DNA from: SHLQ01 sp033344795
Lineage (GTDB): Bacteria > Actinomycetota > Acidimicrobiia > Acidimicrobiales > SHLQ01
Direction: 5' to 3'
Assembly (NCBI GenBank): GCA_033344795.1
Contig: JAWPMS010000001.1
Span: forward strand, 1,736,001 to 1,800,000
DNA length: 64,000 bases
The notes beneath the pieces were generated by a model that ran no database searches, was not told the origin of the DNA, and was given only the letters and a program-made list of their open reading frames with translations. A program made the translations under genes and the position numbers. Every line of letters begins with the position of its first letter. Position 1 is the first letter of the stretch. Of the stretch, positions 8,665 through 16,506 are shown in pieces.

Positions 8665-11622
8665 ATGGAGACCGCACAAGAACCGGAGTCCAACGTTGCA
8701 CGGTCGGGTAAGCGACGTGCGGTGGGAGCAATCGCCATCGTCGTCATTCTCGTTCTGCTCGCATCGCTTCGAGGACTACTCAATCTCTACACCGACTATC
8801 TGTGGTTCGATGATCTGAGTCGAACGTCGGTGTGGACCGGCATCCTCGGCGCGCAGATCGTGCTGTCGGTCGTCTTCGTGTCGATCTTCTTCGTTCTCGC
8901 ATGGCTCAACCTCGTGATCGCCGATCGGATCGCTCCGGCGCTGCGACCGCCAGGACCCGAAGAGGAACTCCTTGTTCGCTGGCACGAAACGGTCGGCCGT
9001 CGCAACGGACTGATTCGGTTCGCCATCGCTGGGTTCTTCGCCCTCGTTGCGGGTGGCGGGGCAGCCGCACAATGGAACGAGTGGGTGCTGTTCACGAATC
9101 CGGTCGACTTCGGCACGGTCGACCCACTGTTCTCTCAGGACTACTCCTTCTACATGTTCCGCCTGCCCTTCCTGACCTTCGTGGTCAGCTGGTTCTTCGC
9201 GGCGTTCATCATCATCGGAATCATCACCGGCATCTGGCACTACATCAATGGCGGCATTCGTATTCAGACCGTCGACCGCCGCTCGACTCCGCAGGTGAAA
9301 GCGCACCTCTCGGTGATTCTGGCGATCCTGGCGTTGCTCAAAGCAGCCGACTACTACTTGCAACGTTTCGAACTCCTCGGTTCGAGTCAGGGCTTCCGTC
9401 GCGGGGCCTTCTACACCGACATCAATGCATCGCTTCCGGCGATTCAGCTGCTGTTGCTGATCTCGCTGTTCTCCGTCGGCCTGCTGGTCGCGAACATCTG
9501 GCGTCGTGGGTGGGCGCTTCCATCGGTAGCGGTTGGTTTGTGGGCGCTCATCGCAGTACTTGCCGGTGGCATCTATCCAGCGGTGATCCAGCAACTGCAG
9601 GTCGCTCCCGATGAGCTTGCGCGCGAAGGCACCTACATCGAGCGCAACATAGAGGCGACACGCCTCGGGCTTGGCCTCGACAATGTCGTCGCTGGTGACT
9701 TCGTGTTCAACGATGAAATGCTGACCGGTGACGCGGTGCTCGCCAACCGCGGCGTGTTCTCGAACGTGCGTCTCCTCGATCCGCGAATCGTCGACGACTC
9801 CTTCACGCTCAATCAGCGAGATCGTCTCGTCTATGACGACTTCGATGGCGCGGTCGACGTCGATCGATATGAGATCGATGGCCAACTGACGCCCGTGGTC
9901 GTGGGCGCCCGCGAACTCGGTAACCAGTCGAGTTTGTCCTGGGAGATCCGCCATGCCGTCCGTACCCACGGGTACGGCCTCGTGCTTGCGCCGGCGAACC
10001 GGTTCAACTCGAACGGCGAGCCGATCTTCCTGATCGGCGACGCCCCACTCGAGAACCAGCTCGAGGACACGGTCGAGATCACGCAACCTCAGATCTACTT
10101 CGGTGAGGGAATCAGCCAGTACGCCGTAGTGGGCACGAGTTCCGCAGAATTCGATTTCATCCCTGGCTATAGCTATGACGGCAAGGGCGGCATCCCGATG
10201 TCGAGCCTCTTCTCCAGGCTTGCGTTCGCCTTCCGTTTCGGCGCCATCGAGCCGGTCATCTCCGGCATCATCACCGACGAAACCGAGGTCATGTTCGCAC
10301 GCGATGTGACCGAACGTGCTCGACGAATCGCACCGTTCCTGCAGTACGACTCCGACCCATACCCGATCGTTGTCGATGGCGGCATCTCGTATGTGATCGA
10401 TGCCTACACGACGTCCGATCGATTCCCGTACGGCGAGTTCGGTGATGTCTCACAGCTGCCGAGTTCTTCCGGCCTCCGCCGTTCGTTCAATTACGTGCGC
10501 AACTCGGTGAAGGTTGTTGTTGATGCATACGACGGCACGGTCGACTTCTATGTCGTCGACGATGAGGATCCCGTGCTTCGCTCCTACCGGCAGGCCTTCG
10601 ACGAGTTGTTCCAAGATGCTTCGGAGATGCCCGACGAAGTGAGCAGCCATCTGCGGTATCCGCACGACTTGTTCATCATGCAGACCGGCATGTGGGGTCG
10701 CTACCAGCTCGACAACGCTGGCGACTTCTTCACGGGCGATCTCGCATGGGAGATCGCCGACAACTCCGACACGATCTCCAACGGTCAACCGATCACTCGA
10801 ATCGACACGAGCGATCCAACCAACCCCCGCACGGTGCCCGATCGCAGCCGTCCGGTCGATCCTTATTACCAAGTGACTCAGCTACCCGATGAGGACGAGC
10901 CGAGTTTCATCATCTCGCGACCGTTTGTACCTTCAGCTGTTCGCGAGCTCACCTCGTACTTCGTCGGCCGTACCGATTCCAGTGGCAATCTCGAATTGCG
11001 CGAATACGAGATGAGCGCGGGCAACAACGTGCTCGTCCGCGGTCCGTTCCAGATCGACGAGATCTTGAACTCGAACGCAGAGATCTCCGAAGAGAGCACC
11101 GAGCTCGGTCGCGGTGGGTCTCAGTTCCTGTCGGGCAACCTGATGGTGCTGCTCGTCGATGAGGCAGTGGTCTATGTGCGGCCGTTCTATGTGCAGCGCG
11201 AACCACCGGCCGAGAGCCCGAACGAACCAACGGAACCACAGGTGAAGTTCGTTGCCGTGGTGCAGGGAGATCGGATCGGGTTCGCGCAGACGTACGCGGG
11301 CGCGCTCTCGAAGCTCTATGACATCACGCTCGAAGAGGCGGCGATTCTCGTTGGCGTCTCGGTGCCAGAGATCCTCGCGGCTGAAGACGAAGGTTCCGGT
11401 GGCGCAATCGACCTCGGTGACGCGAGCGAGGAGCTCGTGGCTCGTCTTGATGCGGTTCTCGACCGGTTCGCCGATGCCGACGAAGCGCTTCCTGACTTCA
11501 CCGAATACGAACGCCTGCAGAACGAGGCTCTCGCAGACCTGCAGGAACTGCTCGATCAGATCCAGGTCGAAGAGACAGTGACGACTGAGGATGCGCCAGT
11601 CGAGGAACCAGACTCGGCATAG
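8665..11622 (+). CDS. UPF0182 family membrane protein
   Basis: 985 aa, the usual size for UPF0182 (900-1000 aa in Actinobacteria). Seven hydrophobic helices occupy about residues 20-310. The family hallmark LNLYTDYLWFDDL follows the first helix, and a large extracytoplasmic domain has the typical text YIERNIEATRLGLGL and QTGMWGRYQLDNAGDFF. The tail is acidic. The function is unknown across the family; it is a conserved core protein of Actinobacteria and Cyanobacteria. The start ATG lies 21 bases after the DivIVA-type stop, so the two are likely co-transcribed. Confidence 0.93.
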   Translation: METAQEPESNVARSGKRRAVGAIAIVVILVLLASLRGLLNLYTDYLWFDDLSRTSVWTGILGAQIVLSVVFVSIFFVLAWLNLVIADRIAPALRPPGPEEELLVRWHETVGRRNGLIRFAIAGFFALVAGGGAAAQWNEWVLFTNPVDFGTVDPLFSQDYSFYMFRLPFLTFVVSWFFAAFIIIGIITGIWHYINGGIRIQTVDRRSTPQVKAHLSVILAILALLKAADYYLQRFELLGSSQGFRRGAFYTDINASLPAIQLLLLISLFSVGLLVANIWRRGWALPSVAVGLWALIAVLAGGIYPAVIQQLQVAPDELAREGTYIERNIEATRLGLGLDNVVAGDFVFNDEMLTGDAVLANRGVFSNVRLLDPRIVDDSFTLNQRDRLVYDDFDGAVDVDRYEIDGQLTPVVVGARELGNQSSLSWEIRHAVRTHGYGLVLAPANRFNSNGEPIFLIGDAPLENQLEDTVEITQPQIYFGEGISQYAVVGTSSAEFDFIPGYSYDGKGGIPMSSLFSRLAFAFRFGAIEPVISGIITDETEVMFARDVTERARRIAPFLQYDSDPYPIVVDGGISYVIDAYTTSDRFPYGEFGDVSQLPSSSGLRRSFNYVRNSVKVVVDAYDGTVDFYVVDDEDPVLRSYRQAFDELFQDASEMPDEVSSHLRYPHDLFIMQTGMWGRYQLDNAGDFFTGDLAWEIADNSDTISNGQPITRIDTSDPTNPRTVPDRSRPVDPYYQVTQLPDEDEPSFIISRPFVPSAVRELTSYFVGRTDSSGNLELREYEMSAGNNVLVRGPFQIDEILNSNAEISEESTELGRGGSQFLSGNLMVLLVDEAVVYVRPFYVQREPPAESPNEPTEPQVKFVAVVQGDRIGFAQTYAGALSKLYDITLEEAAILVGVSVPEILAAEDEGSGGAIDLGDASEELVARLDAVLDRFADADEALPDFTEYERLQNEALADLQELLDQIQVEETVTTEDAPVEEPDSA

Positions 11623-11647
11623 CTTCGTTCGTCAGGGGCGCTGGTTC

Positions 11648-11947
11648 TCAGCGACGGGCGGGCTGCCAGCCTGCTGCTCGCGTCGAGCGAGCTCTCGTCA
11701 CGGGTTGCTCGTCGAGGCGGATGGTTGCATCCGTTCCTGACGACGCTCGGTCGACGCGTGTCGGACGAGCGGGCACGGCTGGTGGAGCAAGCTGCGGTTG
11801 CGTCCGATCGGTACGGTCGATTGCGGCCGCTTCGAGCTCGGCCAGACGCAGACCCATGTCGTGAACCTGTTCGACCAGGGCGTGCAAGATGCGGTCATGC
11901 GTCTCGGTGAACGTCCGCTCTGCGAGAGTTGGGTCGTCGATCGTCAT
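11648..11947 (-). CDS. Small hypothetical protein
   Basis: 99 aa. The first 45 residues form an amphipathic helix with leucine-heptad character (ETHDRILHALVEQVHDMGLR), suggesting a short coiled coil. The rest is Pro/Arg/Thr-rich and basic. The ATG at 11947 is supported by AAGGA nine bases upstream; an ORF extending further has no such site and an implausible sequence. It is convergent with the UPF0182 gene and divergent from the acyl-CoA dehydrogenase gene. No family is recognised. Confidence 0.55.
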   Translation of the reverse strand: MTIDDPTLAERTFTETHDRILHALVEQVHDMGLRLAELEAAAIDRTDRTQPQLAPPAVPARPTRVDRASSGTDATIRLDEQPVTRARSTRAAGWQPARR

Positions 11948-12080
11948 CAGGTGAGGTCCTTCGTGCAACGCCCGCTTACGGCCCTCTCCGGTTGGACACA
12001 CTAGCCGCGGGCCTGTGCCGCCTGGCGGAATGCCTCTCGCGCGGGTGGTGTGGGTGCGACGAATCGAATACCGTGCGGAC

Positions 12081-13271
12081 ATGACCGACGACCTCACGAT
12101 GCTCGATATCACCATCGACGCCTTGTTGGCCCAGCATGATCCTCGGGCGATGAGTACGGAGGAGTTTCGTGGCCACCAGTTCGATCATGGCCTTGGTTTC
12201 GTCCATTTCCCGGTAGGAAGCGGTGGCCTGGGGTTAGCCCCATCGATGCAACGTCATGTCGAAAAGCGAGTCGTCGATGCTGGTCGCGAGCCAGAAGATC
12301 CAACGCTGTTCTTTCGCCACCTCGCAGGGCCGACGATTCTGACGCACGGTTCGGACCAGGTGAAACATCGCTTCCTGCGGCCGATGTTCACCGGTGAAGA
12401 GAAGTGGTGTCAGCTCTTCTCCGAGCCTGGAGCCGGTTCGGACTTCGCCGGACTCGCCGCCAAGGCGATGCGCGATGGCGACGAGTGGGTGGTGAACGGG
12501 CAGAAGGTATGGAACACGCTGGCCCATCTCGCCGACTGGGGGATGCTCGTTGTTCGCACCGACCCTTCGATGCCCAAACACAAAGGGATGACCTACTTCG
12601 CGGTCGACATGCGATCCGAAGGTGTCGAAGTTCGTCCGCTTCGCCAGATCACCGGCGAGGCAGAGTTCAACGAGGTCTATTTGACCGACGTGCACATCCC
12701 CGACGCGAACCGAATCGGGGAAGTTGGCGAGGGGTGGCGAGCGGCGCTCACCACGTTGATGAACGAGCGCACCGCGATCGGCGGTGGAACGCCAAAGCAG
12801 GGCGGGGGTTCGATCGGTGAGCTTGTGGCCGTGTGGAACAAGATGGCCCCTCACGAGAAGACCCCAACTCGCCGCGAGGCGGTGATGAAGCTCTGGTCGA
12901 AGGCTGAAGCGCTTCGCCTCACCAACATTCGAGCGTCGCAGAATCGAAAGGTCGGCAACCCCGGCCCAGAGGGTTCGGTCGCCAAGACGATGTTCGCCGA
13001 GCTCAACAAGGACGTGTACGCCTTGACCGTCGACCTTCTCGGACTCGCTGGTCAAGTCGACTACGACTACACGTATCGACGGCCTGAGACGCTCGATGTG
13101 TCAGGCGCGGACAGCGGTCCTCGATACGCGTTCCTTCGAGCGCGAGCGAACAGCATCGAGGGCGGAACGTCCGAGATCATGCGCAACATCCTGGGTGAGC
13201 AAGTGCTGGGTCTGCCTGGTGAACCGCGAGTCGACAAGGACATTGCATGGATCGACGTTCCACGTAGCTAG
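12081..13271 (+). CDS. Acyl-CoA dehydrogenase family protein
   Basis: 396 aa, normal length. FAD/substrate motifs are present: WCQLFSEPGAGSDFAGLA (middle-domain signature) and WVVNGQKVWNTLAHLADWG. The C-terminal signature IEGGTSEIMRNILGEQVLGL is typical of FadE-type enzymes. It oxidises an acyl-CoA to the 2-enoyl-CoA and passes electrons to ETF. The chain specificity cannot be read from sequence. The ATG at 12081 is the first codon giving a normal N-terminus. No other beta-oxidation gene lies beside it, so its pathway is not shown by context. Confidence 0.92.
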   Translation: MTDDLTMLDITIDALLAQHDPRAMSTEEFRGHQFDHGLGFVHFPVGSGGLGLAPSMQRHVEKRVVDAGREPEDPTLFFRHLAGPTILTHGSDQVKHRFLRPMFTGEEKWCQLFSEPGAGSDFAGLAAKAMRDGDEWVVNGQKVWNTLAHLADWGMLVVRTDPSMPKHKGMTYFAVDMRSEGVEVRPLRQITGEAEFNEVYLTDVHIPDANRIGEVGEGWRAALTTLMNERTAIGGGTPKQGGGSIGELVAVWNKMAPHEKTPTRREAVMKLWSKAEALRLTNIRASQNRKVGNPGPEGSVAKTMFAELNKDVYALTVDLLGLAGQVDYDYTYRRPETLDVSGADSGPRYAFLRARANSIEGGTSEIMRNILGEQVLGLPGEPRVDKDIAWIDVPRS

Positions 13272-13323
13272 CGATGTGAAGATTGAGCCGGTACATCCTG
13301 TTGCGAAAGCGAACGGTTCCTGA

Positions 13324-14346
13324 ATGCAAGACACAACCGAAGCAGTCGAGACACCACTCGAAGCCGCCTGCGGTAGCTCGCCGAACATCATCTGTGAGTG
13401 GGTGTTCGAAGGGACCGACAGTGAGGTCTGGGCGAAGCTTGCTGACTGGTTTCTCGATCGACCCCTCCGCATCCTCTTCATACTCTTCTTGGCTTGGCTA
13501 CTGGTCAGGGTGCTACAGGCGATGGTCCATCGCTTTGCCGATGAGCTCGCGGAACGAGGTGCCCGGCCGGTTGAATCCAGTGAGAAGTCGCCGCGGCGGA
13601 ACGCAAATCGAATCGCGCACCGTGAGCAACAGAGGGTCCGGGCGCAGCGGCGGGCGGTCACGCTTGGTGTCATGCTCGACAGCCTTGTTTCGATTCTTGT
13701 CTGGACGACCGCTGGGTTCATGGTGCTCGGGGAGCTAGGTGTCTCGTTGGGTCCACTCATTGCAAGCGCCGGCATTGCAGGAATCGCTTTGGGCTTCGGT
13801 GCCCAATCTGTGGTGCGCGACTTTCTCGCCGGGATCTTCGTGATCGTCGAGGACCAATATGGCGTTGGGGATGTGATCGATGTCGGAGAGGCGATCGGCA
13901 CGGTCGAGGAGGTGGGGTTTCGAACGACCTTGGTCCGAGACGTTTCCGGAGTTCTTTGGACAGTGCCGAACGGAGTCATCCAACGCGTTGGCAACTATTC
14001 GCAGATCTGGTCGAAGTCCATCTTTGACATCGAGGTTGCCTATGACACCGATATTGATCAGGCGATGGAGGTCATCAAGCACACGCTCGATGAGGTGTGG
14101 CAGGAAAATCTCGAAGAGGCGACGATCATCGAGGAACCCGAGGTTCAAGGCGTACAAGCCTTTGGTGAAAGCGCGGTGGTGATTCGTGCCGCGGTGAAAA
14201 CCGATCCTGCAGAGCAATGGACTGCAGCGCGGATAATCAACGGGCGGCTCAAAAAGGCGCTCGATGAAGCGGAGATCGAGATTCCTTTCCCTCAGCGAAC
14301 CGTGTGGGTCAAGAACGACGACGGTGCCTCACTGAAGAGAGATTGA
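13324..14346 (+). CDS. MscS-family mechanosensitive ion channel
   Basis: 340 aa. One membrane helix lies near residues 45-68 (ILFILFLAWLLVRVLQ). A basic loop follows, then the MscS pore region: LGVMLDSLVSILVWTTAGF, and the Gly/Ala-rich TM3 ASAGIAGIALGFGAQSVV leading to FLAGIFVIVEDQYGVGDVI. The C-terminal cytoplasmic beta/alpha domain is present. It opens under membrane tension to release solutes during hypo-osmotic shock. It is followed four bases later by the proline-racemase-family gene, so the two appear to share a transcript. Confidence 0.92.
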   Translation: MQDTTEAVETPLEAACGSSPNIICEWVFEGTDSEVWAKLADWFLDRPLRILFILFLAWLLVRVLQAMVHRFADELAERGARPVESSEKSPRRNANRIAHREQQRVRAQRRAVTLGVMLDSLVSILVWTTAGFMVLGELGVSLGPLIASAGIAGIALGFGAQSVVRDFLAGIFVIVEDQYGVGDVIDVGEAIGTVEEVGFRTTLVRDVSGVLWTVPNGVIQRVGNYSQIWSKSIFDIEVAYDTDIDQAMEVIKHTLDEVWQENLEEATIIEEPEVQGVQAFGESAVVIRAAVKTDPAEQWTAARIINGRLKKALDEAEIEIPFPQRTVWVKNDDGASLKRD

Positions 14347-14349
14347 CCA

Positions 14350-15405
14350 GTGACGGTCACGAAGCGGCTGACCGCCGTCGACGTTCACGCAGAGGGAGAA
14401 CCTGGCCGCGTGATTACTTCGGGAATGCCTGAGCTCCCGCCTGGTACGATGCTCGAGAAGATGCATTGGCTGGAGCGCGAGGCCGACCACATCCGCCTGC
14501 AGATGTTGCGCGAGCCGCGTGGTTATCCCGGCCTGTGCTGCAACGCCATCGTGCCTTCGGACAATCCACTGGCAGACGCCGGGTTCATCATCATGGAGCA
14601 GACCGAGTACCCGCCGATGTCGGGGAGCAACACGATCTGCGTCGTCACTGCGCTGCTCGAAACAGGCATGCTCCCGATGGTGGAGCCGGTGACCGAGTTG
14701 ACCCTCGAGGCTCCGGCGGGGCTGATCGGTGTGAGAGCCGAGTGCTCGAACGGCAAGGTCACGCGGGTGCACTTCACAAACGTGCCAGCGTTTGCGCTCG
14801 AGCTCGGGGTGCCGATCGAGGTTCCTGAGCTGGGAACGGTATCGGTCGACATTTCGTGGGGCGGCATGTTCTATGCGATTGCGAACGGCGACACGTTGGG
14901 AGTCGATCTGTCAGCAGCGAATGGAGGCGAGGTCGCCCGCGTCAGCGAAATGATCCGGGTCGCCACGCTCGAGCAACGCCCAGTCGTTCATCCCGAGCAT
15001 CCAGAACTGACCGGCCCGACGATCTCGCAGCTGACCGGAGCGCCTTCGGTCGCAGGAGCACATCGGCGAAATGCGGTCACGGTTGCGACCGGGCAGCTCG
15101 ATTGGGCTCGCCCGGAAACCTGGACCGGCGCCCTCGACCGTTGTCCCTGTGGCACGGGCACGTCCGCGCAGATGGCGGTGCTGCACGCGCGCGGTCAGCT
15201 CGCCGTGGGTGAGGACTTCGTGCACGAAGGGCCGTTGGGAACGACGTTCAACGGGCGAATTCTCGAGGAGGTGTCCGTCGGCGAGTACAACGCGATCGTT
15301 CCAGAGATCAGCGGCCAGGGTTGGATCACGGGGCGCGGCGAATACCTTCTCGACGAAACCGATCCGTTCCCCGAAGGGTTCACGATCGGTGACATCTGGC
15401 CTTAG
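14350..15405 (+). CDS. Proline racemase / hydroxyproline epimerase superfamily protein with Ser/Cys active-site pair
   Basis: 351 aa, starting at GTG with AGAGAG upstream. The proline-racemase fold is clear: GYPGLCCNAIVPSDN, the first catalytic-site motif, and DRCPCGTGTSAQMAVLHARG for the second. Classical proline racemases and 4-hydroxyproline epimerases have Cys in both sites. Here the first motif reads MSGSNTI, with Ser91 in place of Cys, while Cys267 in the second is kept. This points to a hydroxyproline epimerase or dehydratase variant rather than proline racemase; I cannot settle which. The stop overlaps by three bases the convergent acdS stop. It follows the MscS gene by four bases. 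Confidence 0.85.
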   Translation: MTVTKRLTAVDVHAEGEPGRVITSGMPELPPGTMLEKMHWLEREADHIRLQMLREPRGYPGLCCNAIVPSDNPLADAGFIIMEQTEYPPMSGSNTICVVTALLETGMLPMVEPVTELTLEAPAGLIGVRAECSNGKVTRVHFTNVPAFALELGVPIEVPELGTVSVDISWGGMFYAIANGDTLGVDLSAANGGEVARVSEMIRVATLEQRPVVHPEHPELTGPTISQLTGAPSVAGAHRRNAVTVATGQLDWARPETWTGALDRCPCGTGTSAQMAVLHARGQLAVGEDFVHEGPLGTTFNGRILEEVSVGEYNAIVPEISGQGWITGRGEYLLDETDPFPEGFTIGDIWP

Positions 15406-16448
15406 TGACTGAGCTCTCGCTCTGGCGAGCCGAGGCCTGGGAAGCCGGCGTAGGCGGGCAGGGCGGGTTGGCCACCGAGGTGTGCGTAGAGAACCTTGGA
15501 TCCGGCCGGGATCTCACCGGACCGAATCATCCCGATCAGCCCGGCCATCGACTTCCCCTCATACACCGGGTCGGTGAGCATGCCTTCAGTCCGAGCGGTG
15601 AGTTGGATTGCTTCGACGGTTCCGGCATCGGGGACGCCGTAGGCGGGTCCTTCGTACCCTGCAAGAACGGTGATCTCGTCCTCTCGAAGTTCACGTTCGA
15701 GGCCGATGCGCTGGGCGGTGTCCCGGGCGATTCGAGCGACTTGATCGATCGTTTGCGGAAGGGTCTTCGAGGCATCGATGCCAACGACCCGTCGATCGTC
15801 TCGATCCTCGAGGGCGAACCCGGCGATCATTCCCGCATGTGTGGAGCCGGTCACCGTGCACACGATGACGGTGTCGAAGAAGGTGTCGAGTGCAGCCTCT
15901 TGCGTGGCGACCTCGCGAGCCCAATTCGCGAAGCCAAGTCCCCCAAGGGGATGGTCGGAGGCGCCGGCCGGGATGGGGTACGGGGTGCCTCCGGCATCGC
16001 GCACCGAGTCGAGTGCACGCTTCCAACTGTCGCGGATGCCAATGTCGAAACCGGCAGGATCGACCCGAACATCGCCGCCCATGATCCGAGTCAGCTGGAT
16101 GTTGCCTACCTTGTCGTAGTTCATGTCGTTGTAGTCGACCCAACCCTCCTGCACGGTGACCGCCTTCATGCCGAGGTGGCAGGCAACACCGGTGACCTGG
16201 CGTGTGTGGTTCGACTGAATCCCACCGATGGACACCAGCGTGTCGCAGCCGGTATCGAGCGCGTCTGCTGCGAGATACTCGAGCTTGCGCACCTTGTTGC
16301 CGCCAAACGCGATTCCACTGTTGCAGTCCTCGCGTTTCGCCCAGATCTCGACCTTTCCGCCGAGCGCCTCGGAAAGACGCGGCAGAGGATGGACGGGGGA
16401 TGGACCGAAGAGAAGAGGTACACGGCGGTGGTCGTCAAGTGTGGTCAT
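15402..16448 (-). CDS. acdS: 1-aminocyclopropane-1-carboxylate (ACC) deaminase
   Basis: 348 aa. This PLP enzyme opens the ACC ring to give 2-oxobutyrate and ammonia. Lys52 in GGNKVRKLEY is the PLP lysine, Ser79 in GGIQSNHTRQV matches the substrate-binding Ser, and Tyr296-Glu297 in DPVYEGKSM and Leu324 in HLGG match the residues that separate true ACC deaminases from D-cysteine desulfhydrase. The length is close to the usual 338. I start at the ATG at 16448. A TATTCT box on the minus strand (16461-16456) would start transcription at or next to that ATG, so the message may be leaderless. It is divergent from the E1-like gene, with 58 bases between starts. Confidence 0.93.
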   Translation of the reverse strand: MTTLDDHRRVPLLFGPSPVHPLPRLSEALGGKVEIWAKREDCNSGIAFGGNKVRKLEYLAADALDTGCDTLVSIGGIQSNHTRQVTGVACHLGMKAVTVQEGWVDYNDMNYDKVGNIQLTRIMGGDVRVDPAGFDIGIRDSWKRALDSVRDAGGTPYPIPAGASDHPLGGLGFANWAREVATQEAALDTFFDTVIVCTVTGSTHAGMIAGFALEDRDDRRVVGIDASKTLPQTIDQVARIARDTAQRIGLERELREDEITVLAGYEGPAYGVPDAGTVEAIQLTARTEGMLTDPVYEGKSMAGLIGMIRSGEIPAGSKVLYAHLGGQPALPAYAGFPGLGSPERELSH

Positions 16449-16506
16449 GGACAAGAGAATAGGATTCAGGTCTCGACGCGTGTCGTTCGAACTGCGGAGG
16501 AACAGA

